64,000 nt of DNA from positions 5,332,001-5,396,000 of the forward strand of contig NZ_CP031030.1 in assembly GCF_003711225.1 (NCBI RefSeq). The letters run 5' to 3'. The DNA comes from Runella sp. SP2 (GTDB lineage Bacteria; Bacteroidota; Bacteroidia; Cytophagales; Spirosomataceae). Below the pieces are notes generated by a model. That model did not search any database and was not told where the DNA came from. It saw only the letters and a list, made by a program, of their open reading frames with translations. The translations under genes and the position numbers were made by a program. Position 1 is the first letter of the stretch; each line of letters begins with the position of its first letter. Positions 1 through 9,900 of this stretch are shown one piece after another.

Positions 1-307
1 GCGAACAAATCTCTAACTGTAACTCTTTGGCTTTGTCCAAAAACTGCTGGCGCACTTCTGGCTTAGCCAACTGACTATCAAAGGTTTCCCGATTACCCAA
101 ACCGCCCATGTCGATTTCTACTCCGTCGGCGCCAATCTCTTTGGTTAGCTGGAAAGCGCCTAATTTTTGGCGTTTCAAAATCATCAAATCCACCACCGCT
201 ACTTTGTAACGACGGTTTGAGCCAGCCCACCCACGCGCCCCTCCCAGTAGCATACTTGCGGCTAGTAAGCTAGTGTGTTTCAGGAATTGACGGCGATGGG
301 TGAGCAT
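1..307 (-). CDS. Exported sugar phosphate isomerase/epimerase-like TIM-barrel protein (3' part outside window)
   Basis: Only the first 102 codons are present; the gene runs off the left edge. The ATG is at 307. The N-terminus carries a twin-arginine-like signal (RRQFLK followed by a hydrophobic stretch LLAASMLLGG), so export by Tat is likely. The mature part begins with a strand (YKVAVVDLMILKR) and contains GADGVEIDMGGLG, the usual start of an AP-endonuclease-2-like/xylose-isomerase-like TIM barrel. It is the last visible gene of the pectin locus, 122 bp after the BNR protein gene. Two further Tat-exported members of this family lie near 54.5 and 58.8 kb. The substrate cannot be told. Confidence 0.75.
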   Translation of the reverse strand, partial: MLTHRRQFLKHTSLLAASMLLGGARGWAGSNRRYKVAVVDLMILKRQKLGAFQLTKEIGADGVEIDMGGLGNRETFDSQLAKPEVRQQFLDKAKELQLEICS

Positions 308-349
308 GGGTACTTTATTTATGGTTATTAGAGGACTCGGTTAATTGGG

Positions 350-428
350 TAATTTGAAAAATTAGCAAATTTGAAAATGGTGTAACTAAAATCATTTTCA
401 AATTGCCGAATTATCACATTTTCAAATT
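350..428. repeat. Imperfect inverted repeat built from AATTTGAAAA units
   Basis: Left arm about 350-379 and right arm about 392-428 are reverse complements with a few mismatches; both are made of the unit AATTTGAAAA(TG) repeated. A transcript would fold into a long AT-rich hairpin between the BNR gene and the TIM-barrel gene. It may act as a terminator or processing site; it carries no gene. Confidence 0.55.
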
Positions 429-429
429 A

Positions 430-1566
430 TTACTCTTTCGCAGCTTCAATTGGCTGGGGCGCTTTATAGCCTTCCAAAGCAGGCCATTGGCCGTCTTTGA
501 TGGGTACTAATTTTAGTTTTTTGGGGTTGACCACGGCATGTTTGATACGTTGGCGACGCCACGTATAAATCACGTGAATCATCCCGTCGGACGTCTGAAT
601 CACCGACGGATACGAATACTGGCTAATGGGCGAATCTTCCAAAATCACCGCCGCTGCCCATTCTTTGCCATCTTTCGAAATAGAGAGGTGCAAGGGTGTG
701 CGAGGGCCTTTGGCCAAATCACCTGGTGGCAATACGTGGTTGTAAACCAGCGCATGACGGCCGTCTTTGAGCGTCACGGCGTCGGTACCAGAGTTGTTAT
801 TGGGCAAACTTGATTTAGCCAATTCCGACCAAGTTTCGCCATTGTCATTTGACCATGCTTCCACTAATGCACGGTTTCGGCTGCGGGCCAAAATCTGCAA
901 TTTGCCTTTGCCATGGTCTAAAATGCTCGGTTGAATGGCGTTGAGGGTTTTGCCGTCGTTGATGGGGCCAATTTTTCGCCACGTTTTGCCAAAATCAGAA
1001 GTTACTTCAAAATGAATTTGCCAACCGCCTTTGCCTTCGGTGCTGGTCGGGCTCATCAAGTTTCCGTTGGAAAGCAACACAGGTTTATTTTTAATCGGAC
1101 CTAAAAATCCTTCGGGCAGGGCTTTAGCTGCTGACCACGTAAGGCCGCCGTCGGAAGAAGTTTTTAACCAGCCTTTCCAAGCCGATGGGCTTGGGCCAAT
1201 TTTGTAGAACAACATCAAATCTCCGTTCGGGATTTGGTACAAAACGGGATTCCAACACGCATAGCGAAGCTTCTCATCGACGATGCCGTCGGCTACATTT
1301 TGTGGAGCTGTCCACTTGCCATTTACTTGACGACTTACCCAAATACACACGTCGGGATTGCGTTCTTTGGTCCCCCCAAACCAAGCTGCGACCAACCCTT
1401 TGGGCGTTTCGGCGATGGTTGAGGCGTGGCTCTCAGGGAAAGGTGCTGTTTCAAAAACAAATTCATCTACCACTACCCCCGACTGCCATTTGGCCAATTG
1501 CGAAAAAGCAGCTTGAGTGACGACTAAGCAGAAGAAAAAGGGAATAAAAAAACGTTGGATTACCAT
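430..1566 (-). CDS. Secreted BNR-repeat (sialidase-fold) six-bladed propeller protein
   Basis: 378 residues with a signal peptide (about 1-22, ending AAFSQ). At least four Asp-box motifs are visible (SSDGGLTW, TSDFGKTW, SNDNGETW, SISKDGKEW), the mark of the BNR/sialidase propeller, probably PF13088. Databases usually call such proteins exo-alpha-sialidase, but its place behind pectin genes makes action on a pectic side chain or another uronate-rich glycan more likely. That is inference, and the true substrate is unknown. A terminator-like hairpin and about 390 bp separate it from the pectin esterase gene, so it may have its own promoter. ATG start at 1566. Confidence 0.75.
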   Translation of the reverse strand: MVIQRFFIPFFFCLVVTQAAFSQLAKWQSGVVVDEFVFETAPFPESHASTIAETPKGLVAAWFGGTKERNPDVCIWVSRQVNGKWTAPQNVADGIVDEKLRYACWNPVLYQIPNGDLMLFYKIGPSPSAWKGWLKTSSDGGLTWSAAKALPEGFLGPIKNKPVLLSNGNLMSPTSTEGKGGWQIHFEVTSDFGKTWRKIGPINDGKTLNAIQPSILDHGKGKLQILARSRNRALVEAWSNDNGETWSELAKSSLPNNNSGTDAVTLKDGRHALVYNHVLPPGDLAKGPRTPLHLSISKDGKEWAAAVILEDSPISQYSYPSVIQTSDGMIHVIYTWRRQRIKHAVVNPKKLKLVPIKDGQWPALEGYKAPQPIEAAKE

Positions 1567-1952
1567 GAAAACAAAAGCTAATTGTATTATTTTTTTTGTT
1601 AACCACCTCTGACAAACGAAGAAAAAAGCAATAAAAACAAAAGAAAGTGAAAGAATTTTCTTTTTTCTTTTCAGGACGCTTGTCCTTTTTCTTCGCCAAT
1701 GAACTCATCAGGACTTCATTGCGTTGAGGTAGATTCTTAAAAAAAGGCTTTTTGAGCCATTTTAAGGGGTTTTTGCAATTTTTCAAGAATTATCCACCAA
1801 AACCCGATGACAATTATACTTTTTTTTAAAAAACTAACCTTCCTGAACTGTCTGCTTGAATAGAACTTTAGCTTTATTTATTAGCAATAAAAAAGGGAAC
1901 AAACTGCTCCCTTTCTCGAAAAAATACGAAACTATGATTTGGTTAAAAAAGG
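1567..1952. other. Gene-free 386-bp gap in the pectin locus
   Basis: AT-rich and purine/pyrimidine-skewed (many A and T runs on the given strand). I see no convincing reading frame and no clear TAnnTTTG promoter for the BNR gene. The only structured element is the hairpin at 1892-1914, listed separately. Confidence 0.5.
1886..1914 (-). terminator. Rho-independent terminator after the pectin esterase gene
   Basis: Read on the minus strand, AAAGGGA (1914-1908) pairs with TCCCTTT (1898-1892) around a 9-nt loop and is followed by a T-rich tract. It lies about 40 bp past the stop codon of the pectin methylesterase fusion gene and would end the main pectin transcript there. Confidence 0.65.
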
Positions 1953-3854
1953 CTACCTTTCTTTCGTTTCAAAAACCTTGTTTAAGAACCGAACGCTGTG
2001 GTTTAAGACGGGTTCAAACCAAGGGTGAAACAGTACAAACGTATGCGGCGCGTCGGGAAAAGAATGGACCTCAGAATAGATATGAAGTGCATCAAGTTTT
2101 CGCCGCATGTCGTCACGACCAGCGTGCATACGCTCTACGGAGCTATTGACAAACAAAATAGGAGGCGTGTTTTTGTCCACGTGGTTAAGCGCACCTGCTT
2201 CGTGCCAAAGCTCAGGTTTTTGGGTTTTGTTGTAGCCAAACCAATACGTAGCCGCCGAAATCCCTCTGCTATCGTCACCTTCTCCCGATTCGGGATGAAT
2301 AAAGGCCAACGTTCCATCTAAATCAACAATGGCGTTGACGCGGCTTGAGAAAGCCATGTACTCGCCTTGACTTCCCTCAAAAGCAGGATTGTCGTTGGTT
2401 GTTCCTAACAAAGCCGCCAATTGTCCTCCCGCCGAAAAGCCTAAAGAGGCAATTTTATTGGGGTCGATGTTGTATTTTTTGGCATTGGCCCGCACCCAAC
2501 GTACCGCCGCTTTCAAGTCATGAACGGCAGCGGGGTACAAGGCTTCGGTCGAAAGGCGGTACTCCACTGTGACAGCCACAAAACCTTGTTCCGCCAGTTT
2601 TTGCGCCAAAGGAATGTGGTGCGTGCGGTCGCCCGAACGCCAGCCGCCACCATGAATCACCAACACCGCTGGACGAGGTTTCTTAGACTTGCTTTTGGGA
2701 TAAAACACATCCAACTGCAAATTGCGTGTACCCAACGCACAATAAGTCAGATTACGCTCTTCGGCCACCGTATTCGGCAGCGGAAACGCTACTTTAGAGG
2801 CTTTGGGATACTGTTTTTGAAGCTGAGAAAAAGCTTTGGGTACGTTAAACGAAGTATCAGGGACGTTGGTCAAGCCAAAGGTCAACAACGGCCCTTGCGG
2901 GTTCCAATTATCTTTACCTGCAAGCACCTTCCAAATCGTATATCTTTGAGCTTCGATTTCGGTCAACTGTTTTGACCAAGGCACTCGTTTTGAAGCCGTT
3001 GCACCCGCGCCTTTTGAGCCATATTCGGCATAAAAAGTAGTTTTTTCGGCATGGGTTTTATCCCAATTATGCCAACCTTCGGGCTTCACCACGTTGGACA
3101 TGGTACAGTTCAAAAAAACAGTCTGGGCATAATCTCGCCACGGCCGCCCTAAATACACACTCGCCTCTGGCGATTCGCCATCGAGCGTACATTCGTTAAA
3201 TACAAATCCGTGGGCTTGTCCTTGCGGCGTAGAGGCTGCCGTGTAGTAGCCACCTTGCAACTTTGAGCGTATGTGGCATTGCTGAAAGTAGGCCGTTGCC
3301 CACCCGAAAATAAAATCAACCGTTCCTTCAATGTAGCAGTTTTGGTAATATTGCCGCGTTCCTTCCCGCTTGGGATAGAGTGTATCTTGGCATCCTAAAA
3401 AGCGACAGTTGACAAAACGAGCACGGTCACCATCGACCAGCATAGCCACGGCCTGTCCAACGGGGCCTGCGGAGTTGGCAAAGGTGATATTGATGGCTGT
3501 AAAGTCGTTGGCTACAATGCGCGTAGAGGTCGAAGTGGTCGTGCCTAATTTAACACCTTGTGGGTTTATTTTTCCCGAAAAATCATCGTACGTTAGAACC
3601 GTATTTTCGGGGTCTTCGCCCATGATAGTCACGTGGTTTTTGGTCGAATCGAGCGTCAGTTTTTCTTTGTAAATCCCCTTTTTGATACGAATGAGCACGT
3701 CTTTCATATTGTTGAGCGGGATAGCATTAAATGCTGCCTGCACCGTTGTAAAGTCCCCCGAACCGTCTTGGGCCACAATCAGCAGATTTTTAGGCGCAGT
3801 TTGGGCAAATAACGACCCCGCCAACAAAAGGCCTACAAAAAAGATTTGTTTCAT
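1953..3854 (-). CDS. Secreted two-domain pectin esterase: CE8 pectin methylesterase fused to alpha/beta-hydrolase
   Basis: 633 residues with a signal peptide (about 1-18). Residues about 25-330 are a CE8 pectin methylesterase with the family landmarks QAVAM, QDTLY, VDFIFG and LGRPW, which contain the catalytic Asp pair and Arg. Residues about 365-630 are an alpha/beta-hydrolase of the BD-FAE/acetyl-esterase type: oxyanion motif HGGGW, nucleophile elbow GFSAGG and a late His in DAPHTF. The first domain would remove methyl groups from homogalacturonan. The second probably removes acetyl groups, which is inference. Both actions make pectin accessible to the PL10 lyase encoded just upstream. ATG start at 3854; a terminator follows the gene. 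Confidence 0.9.
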   Translation of the reverse strand: MKQIFFVGLLLAGSLFAQTAPKNLLIVAQDGSGDFTTVQAAFNAIPLNNMKDVLIRIKKGIYKEKLTLDSTKNHVTIMGEDPENTVLTYDDFSGKINPQGVKLGTTTSTSTRIVANDFTAINITFANSAGPVGQAVAMLVDGDRARFVNCRFLGCQDTLYPKREGTRQYYQNCYIEGTVDFIFGWATAYFQQCHIRSKLQGGYYTAASTPQGQAHGFVFNECTLDGESPEASVYLGRPWRDYAQTVFLNCTMSNVVKPEGWHNWDKTHAEKTTFYAEYGSKGAGATASKRVPWSKQLTEIEAQRYTIWKVLAGKDNWNPQGPLLTFGLTNVPDTSFNVPKAFSQLQKQYPKASKVAFPLPNTVAEERNLTYCALGTRNLQLDVFYPKSKSKKPRPAVLVIHGGGWRSGDRTHHIPLAQKLAEQGFVAVTVEYRLSTEALYPAAVHDLKAAVRWVRANAKKYNIDPNKIASLGFSAGGQLAALLGTTNDNPAFEGSQGEYMAFSSRVNAIVDLDGTLAFIHPESGEGDDSRGISAATYWFGYNKTQKPELWHEAGALNHVDKNTPPILFVNSSVERMHAGRDDMRRKLDALHIYSEVHSFPDAPHTFVLFHPWFEPVLNHSVRFLNKVFETKER

Positions 3855-3964
3855 ACTTCACTTTTTAAATCACGAAAAGCCGCAGAGTTTCAAAGAATTT
3901 AAAGACAAATTACTGCTATTATTCAAACTGTAAACAGTAAACTCAAAAACCCTAAACTTAAACT

Positions 3965-5068
3965 CTACTTTCCCCATTTTTGAACCCAATTTGGGTACTC
4001 CGTTGATAAAAGCTTAGCAGGCCAATTTCCATAATAGGCATAGCCAACACGGCGTTCGTTTTCGATTTCGGCCAAGGTTGCCCTTGGGACACTATCTCGC
4101 CCCGTAAAAAAGGGTTTATTGGTATCGAGGTTGTAAAAACGCGCCCACAAGGTCGAGTTAGGGTCGGCGACCACGATACGGTCTTTCCCTTTTGGCTGCG
4201 ACGCATCCACGATGGTATCCACCCGAATTCCAACGATTTTTACGGATTCCAACCACGCCACCGCTGCTTGAATGGCTCTTTTAATTTCGGGCGAAGGGTT
4301 GTCGATGGCCATTAAAAACTGAACAATTCCAACGCTTTCATTCCCACTCAGTGAAGCCAACTCAAACGCCCTCGCCTTGGCTGGGAGTAAGGTTTTACGG
4401 TCGTGTTGGGCACACCAAGCCGTCAGTTTCCCGTGCTGAACGTACTGGGTTTTCAGGATGCAGTCGATTCCCTTCGCCATTGCGGCTTTGGCTTGGGGAA
4501 TCAAGGTTTTTACTGCATCAAAATCGTTTTTTCCCTCAGTAATGTTTTTAAAAACCCACATCACATCTATCATCGCTTGGTCGTTGTACGTGATGTGTTT
4601 ATGGTATCCACTGGTATCTGGGAAGAACTGTCCCCAGCCTCCTGCAGCATTTTGCGCTGTCAACAAGTACTTTACTCCATTTTCAGCGGCTCTCAAATAG
4701 GTGGTATTTTGGGTCTTTTTGTAGGCCAACACCAGCGCATTGATTTCGCGCGTGGTTGCTTTATCGTCGATGGTCGCGTCAAGTTTACCTTTTTCGGAAA
4801 GCAGTGCCGCTTTTTGTCCATCCGTTAGGCTGAGGTTATAATTAATAGGATCTCCCCCTGGCTGAGGCCAACCACCGTTGTTTCGTTGGTATAACAACAT
4901 CCGCTCAGCGACCGAGTCTTTCACAACTTCAACTTCCCGAAAGCTTTGAGCTTTGTCTTTAGGAACTCCAACTTCCCGAAAGCTTTGAGCTTTCGGGAAG
5001 TTAGTTCCTGCTTTGCACCCCATAATGAAGCCGCAAAGTAGTAAGAAAACAAAAGATAATACCCTCAT
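3965..5068 (-). CDS. Pectate lyase, family PL10, lipoprotein
   Basis: 367 residues. A lipoprotein signal (FLLLCGFIMGC, lipid Cys at residue 18) suggests anchoring to a membrane. The catalytic domain matches PL10 (Pel-15-like): NNGGWPQPG, DDKATTREI, NAAGGWGQFFPD and TYNDQAM are typical of the alpha/alpha toroid of this family. It cleaves polygalacturonate by beta-elimination, giving unsaturated ends that KduI and KduD process. The start is 2 bp from the susD stop, so the two are co-transcribed. Between the lipid Cys and the domain sits a linker with the octapeptide KAQSFREV twice, encoded by a palindromic repeat at 4931-5002. Confidence 0.9.
   Translation of the reverse strand: MRVLSFVFLLLCGFIMGCKAGTNFPKAQSFREVGVPKDKAQSFREVEVVKDSVAERMLLYQRNNGGWPQPGGDPINYNLSLTDGQKAALLSEKGKLDATIDDKATTREINALVLAYKKTQNTTYLRAAENGVKYLLTAQNAAGGWGQFFPDTSGYHKHITYNDQAMIDVMWVFKNITEGKNDFDAVKTLIPQAKAAMAKGIDCILKTQYVQHGKLTAWCAQHDRKTLLPAKARAFELASLSGNESVGIVQFLMAIDNPSPEIKRAIQAAVAWLESVKIVGIRVDTIVDASQPKGKDRIVVADPNSTLWARFYNLDTNKPFFTGRDSVPRATLAEIENERRVGYAYYGNWPAKLLSTEYPNWVQKWGK
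4931..5002. repeat. 1.5 copies of a 33-bp palindrome inside the pectate lyase gene
   Basis: A complete palindrome at 4970-5002 (arm AACTTCCCGAAAGCT, 3-bp centre, exact inverse arm) and a truncated copy at 4931-4954. The same 33-bp design occurs at 23709-23741 and 61238-61270 between genes. Here it lies in frame in the linker just after the lipoprotein Cys, so it adds residues without breaking the gene. Confidence 0.85.
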
Positions 5069-5070
5069 TA

Positions 5071-6861
5071 TTAATACCCTGGATTTTGCTTCAACTTACC
5101 TTGATAAGCATCCACCGTTGCTTGGTCGTACGGGAACAATTCGCTTTTACCCGTCACGAAGAAACGAGCAATACCCGCGTGCAATTGCACTCCATCAATG
5201 AGGTTAGTTGTTAGGTGCTGACGCCAATCCAGGCGCGTCCAGCCCGTAGGGGCGGTTGTTAGCGTAGTTGGTTGGTAGAAAGAATTCATCCACTGAATTT
5301 CTTCACCGTTGTTTTTCCAAAAAATATACCGAGGAACGTTGGCATAAGCCCCTTTGGCATCCCGAATGTCTTGAATTTTTTGGCGGGTTTCGGCGATTTT
5401 TTGGGCCAATAAATTCCAACGAATTAGGTCAAATTTACGAATTCCTTCGCTACCAAACTCAAGATAACGCTCATTAACAATGGCATTAAAGAAGCCATCT
5501 TTGTCGGTAGGGGTTTTTCCAATTTTGCTTTCGTTTCCTTTGTACGCTCTCTTACGAACCTCCTCAAAGGCTGAAATCGCGGCCGCTGTAGGCCCACCAT
5601 TCAATTCATTTTCTGCCTCCGCAAACATCAATAGTACATCTGCAAAACGAATCAACGGCCAGTTGTAGCCAGGATTGAGAGCTGTACCTGGCAACAAAGG
5701 CACCCGCCAATCTTTACGGAATTTACCATCCGTGATTTCCCCCAAACGGCGCGGCGACTTAACATTGGTAGCAGCCACAGCATACAACGTTGTCGTTACA
5801 TCGCGGCGCGTATCGGTAGAGTCAAAGGCATAAAAATAGTTAGGCAACACCAACAAACCTCCTCCTCCTGAACCATATCGTGAGGCTGCATTGACCGATG
5901 GGCCATTATAATTACCCATACGACTATCAGAATTGGAGTTTGAACCTCCCGCACCCACTTCAAAGATGATTTCGCCGAAAGGATCGTAAGTAAATGAAGT
6001 CAACTTACGCCAAATATCTTCAAAACTTGGATTAAGTGTATGTTCTCCCCGCTTGGCCAATAGGTCGGCGCATTCATCACGCGCAATTTTGATGTAGGTT
6101 TGGTAATCGGCATTACGCTCAATTTTACCATTGCTACGCAACGAATACCCGCCGCGAAACATGGCTAACTTCGCTCGAAGCGCTTTTACCGCCCCTTTCG
6201 TCACGCGTTCGTTGCGCACGGGAATTTCGGTTCTCCAAGGCACAAGGTCGGTGGCTACTTTGAGGTCATCAATGAGTTTTTTGTATGTCTCATCACGGTC
6301 TGACTGCGGAATAAACAAATCGGTTTGTTTATAAGCTGGCGTAAACGGCGCAGGCACATCGCCCCAGTTGCGAAGCAATTCAAACATAAATTGGGCACGA
6401 AGCGTCAGCACTTCTCCGTGCAAACGACGTAGTTCTTTTTTTTCGGCCTCGCTCCCGTTGTTATAGAGCGCCATTTGTGGAATCTGTTCAATGCACAAAT
6501 TGGCTTTTTCAATACCACGGTACAATTGCAAAAACGGGTTACGAATTTCGGTATTGGTCAACAACAACTGATAACGGCCAATGCCACGGCGGCCGTTGTC
6601 GATGTTTCCCGACACAATCATTTCGTCCGAATCGTACGGATAATACATGTTGATACGAATTCCGTAACCGTTGTCACCCATCAGTTCGTCATAGACGCCA
6701 ATCACGGCGTTGGTGGCATTGGCAAGGTTAGAAAACGCGTCCGAAATGCTAATTTGGGACTTTGGTTGTACCTCCAAGTACTCCTTACAGCCCGTCACCG
6801 TCATCATCGTTACGGCAAACGGGAGACCCAAAGTGGCTATTTTTTTAAGTAATTTATTCAT
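5071..6861 (-). CDS. SusD/RagB-family glycan-binding outer-membrane lipoprotein
   Basis: 596 residues from the ATG at 6861; an in-frame TTG at 6870 is less likely. Lipobox MTVTGC puts the lipid Cys near residue 25. The mature N-terminus (CKEYLEVQPKSQIS) and the C-terminal part (NWPLIRFADVLLMFAEAENE, then NERYLEFGSEGIRKFDLIRW) are hallmarks of SusD-like proteins with TPR-type helices. It should sit on the cell surface as the lid of the SusC channel encoded just upstream and bind pectic oligosaccharides. Gap to susC is 47 bp and to the pectate lyase gene 2 bp, which supports a single operon. Confidence 0.95.
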   Translation of the reverse strand: MNKLLKKIATLGLPFAVTMMTVTGCKEYLEVQPKSQISISDAFSNLANATNAVIGVYDELMGDNGYGIRINMYYPYDSDEMIVSGNIDNGRRGIGRYQLLLTNTEIRNPFLQLYRGIEKANLCIEQIPQMALYNNGSEAEKKELRRLHGEVLTLRAQFMFELLRNWGDVPAPFTPAYKQTDLFIPQSDRDETYKKLIDDLKVATDLVPWRTEIPVRNERVTKGAVKALRAKLAMFRGGYSLRSNGKIERNADYQTYIKIARDECADLLAKRGEHTLNPSFEDIWRKLTSFTYDPFGEIIFEVGAGGSNSNSDSRMGNYNGPSVNAASRYGSGGGGLLVLPNYFYAFDSTDTRRDVTTTLYAVAATNVKSPRRLGEITDGKFRKDWRVPLLPGTALNPGYNWPLIRFADVLLMFAEAENELNGGPTAAAISAFEEVRKRAYKGNESKIGKTPTDKDGFFNAIVNERYLEFGSEGIRKFDLIRWNLLAQKIAETRQKIQDIRDAKGAYANVPRYIFWKNNGEEIQWMNSFYQPTTLTTAPTGWTRLDWRQHLTTNLIDGVQLHAGIARFFVTGKSELFPYDQATVDAYQGKLKQNPGY

Positions 6862-6908
6862 TTCTATCAAAAGTTAGAATGTCTTGAAAATCGGTTTTTT
6901 AGTGCCTA

Positions 6909-9900
6909 CTAGAAGGTTACATTAACGCCTACTACCCACGTTTTTGCCCGAGGATACCCAGCAAAATCAACCCCTTGAGTCAATGGATCGGCACGGCGCG
7001 TGTTTACTTCTGGGTCATAGCCTGTATATTTCGTAAAAGTGGCTAAGTTGTTGACCGTTGCATACGCTCTAAAACGCGAAATCTTGATTTTTTTCAACCA
7101 GTCGTTTGGCAATGAATAGCCTACCGTTAGGTTGTTGACCCGTAAAAATGAGCCATCTTCGACCGCCCATGAGTGCAACCAATAACGCTGAACCCGCACT
7201 GGCGACCAGATAGTGGCATTGGCATTGATTGCAGCCAATTCGGTTGGATCTGTTACCACCGCACCTTGGTCGTTGATGTTGGTCCAACGGTTTTTCATAA
7301 ATGACAACATATTCAAGTTTGGAAACGCCCCATCGGTCATTTCAATTTTGTTGGCGTTATAAATGTCATTGCCTACGACCCAGTTTAAGAACAAGCTCAA
7401 GTCAAAGTTTTTATAGACGACTTGGTTGTTCCATCCGCCGATAAACTTCGGATTCGCATTGCCAATCACCGTACGGTCTTTATCTGCTGTAATCAAGCCA
7501 TCGCCGTCGATGTCTTTCCATTTCAACATCCCTGGCTGCGGCGTTCCGTACACCGAGTTAACAGGAACGCCTGGTTTGATGGTGTACGCTTTAGTGGTTT
7601 CGTTGTAAGTAAAGTCGTCAATTTTATAATAGCCGTCCGTTACAAAACCGTACATTAAACCCACAGGCTCGCCCACTTTCACCAAGTAATCGTCGGTACC
7701 GTCGGAGCCTTGCCATCCTGAGTTACGTGTCAGTTGGGTTACTGTTCCAAGGCTTGTTACGGTGTTTTTATTGGTAGAAATGTTAAAATTCGAGTTCCAA
7801 GTAATATCTTTTTTCTGGATGATATATGCACTTAGTTGCAATTCAACCCCTTTGTTGGTGGTCGAGCCTAAGTTCTTGATTTGCGAGGAATACCCCGACA
7901 TTGGCGGAATGGCTACGGCCAAAAGAAGGTTATTCCCCGAGTTTTTGTAGGCATCAATCGACACTTGGAAGCGGTTGTTCAAAAACGAAAGGTCAAGACC
8001 TACGTTTTGCGACACGTTTGACTCCCACTTCAAATCTTCGTTGGCCAACGCTACGGGTGCATAGCCTGGCACGACAGTGTGGTTCAGCGCGTATTCGCCC
8101 GTCACGCCGTATAATTGTTGGTATAACAAATCACCAATGCGGTTATTTCCTGCTACTCCGTAGCCAAGGCGCAATTTACCATCGGTCAAAATTTGGTTAT
8201 TTTTCAAGAAATCTTCTTTCGTAAAGCGCCACGCCAACGTACCCGAAGGGAATACCAGCGCACCGTTTTCGTACTTGAATTTCGTCGAACGGTCGGAACG
8301 CAACGAGACCGTCGCCAAGTATTTGTCGTTGTACCCGTAGCTCACGCGTCCAAACAACGAAAACAAGCGGTTAGGCGGCGTTTCGTTCGAGCTTGGGCGT
8401 GGCTGTGCCGCCCCCGTGGGTGCCGAGCCTAAGCCCATGTTGGCCAACGCTTGTTCTGCCGAAATATCAGCTGGGAAATAGCGGGTTTCCATCAAGGTAC
8501 TTTTCGATGCGTTGTGGAAAATTTCCTGTCCCACAATCACGTTCAAATCGTGCTTATTGTCAAACTTCTTGGCGTACTGCAAGGTGTTTGAATTATTGAT
8601 GGTAACGGCGTCTTGTTGTAAAATCGACGCTACGGGCTGCGACGCGAAGTTGCGAGCTGTTCCCGTGATTTTGCTCCAAAAAGAGTTCGTTTGCACATCG
8701 TTGTTATCAATACCAACGGTTGTTTTGAAGGTCAAATTCTTTAAAATAGCATAGCTTGCGTACCCACTCAAGTTGATGGCTTTGGTATAAGCTTTGCGGT
8801 ATTCAGCTTGGGTCATCAAGATAGGATTCACCAAGTTTCCTGACGAGATATAGAGGTTTTCGTCGAAGTCATCGACCTCTGGCTGAGCCGCTACCAACAA
8901 TGGACGGTACTGCACCGAGTGACGCAAACGGTTGGTAGATTTTGTACCACTTGCCGATGTTCCTGCCCCATTCACAGTCTGGTTCAAATAACGAACGTTA
9001 AAGCCTAAACGTAACTTATCAGAAGCTTTGTGATCCATTTTGAAAGTAGCCAAATAACGGTCAAAGCCCGACTCTAACAACACGCCATCTTCGCGGTTGG
9101 CAGTCAAGCTTAAATTGTAATTAGTGCTTGCATTTCCGCCGTTTACGTTCAAGTTATGATTTTGGTACTGAGCTCTGCGCCCAAATACCTCTTCTTGCCA
9201 GTCGATAGGCGTTGCAGTTTTGTATTGATTGAGGTTTTCCCACGTTCCGTACATGTCCGAAAAGCTCTTTTCGGCAGTGGCATCGTTGCGGCTACGTTCG
9301 TATTGCCAACGCACAAAATCGTACGGACTCATAACGTCCAGCTTTTTAAAGATTTCGCGAAAACCTACCGAACCATTGTAACTAACGGTCGTCTTACCGT
9401 TTTTACCCGATTTGGTCGTGATAATGACTACCCCGTTGGCACCGCGTGCTCCGTAAATGGCGGTCGTTGAAGCATCTTTCAATACGTCAATGGTTTCGAT
9501 GTCTTGAGGAGATAAAAAACTAAGTGCGTTTTCTACCTGAATCCCGTCCACGATATAAATGGGAGAATTGTCTTGGGTAATCGAACCACCCCCACGAATA
9601 CGAATCTGAATATCGGCACCTGGTGCTCCTTCCGAAGTTGTTACGCGTACCCCAGCCAAGCGTCCTGTAAGGGCTTCAGCGGCGTTGGTCAACGGAATAT
9701 CTTTTAATTGTTTGGCCCCAACTGACGATACCGAACCCGTTAAATCGCGACGATTGATGGCATCCCCGTAACCGATCACTACCACCTCTTCGAGCATTTT
9801 TTGGTCGGTTTTTAAGGCAACAGAAACTTCCGAACGTGCGCCTAGAACCACCGTTTCAGGCAAATAGCCTACAAAACTGAGGATAAGCGCCGTTTCTTTT

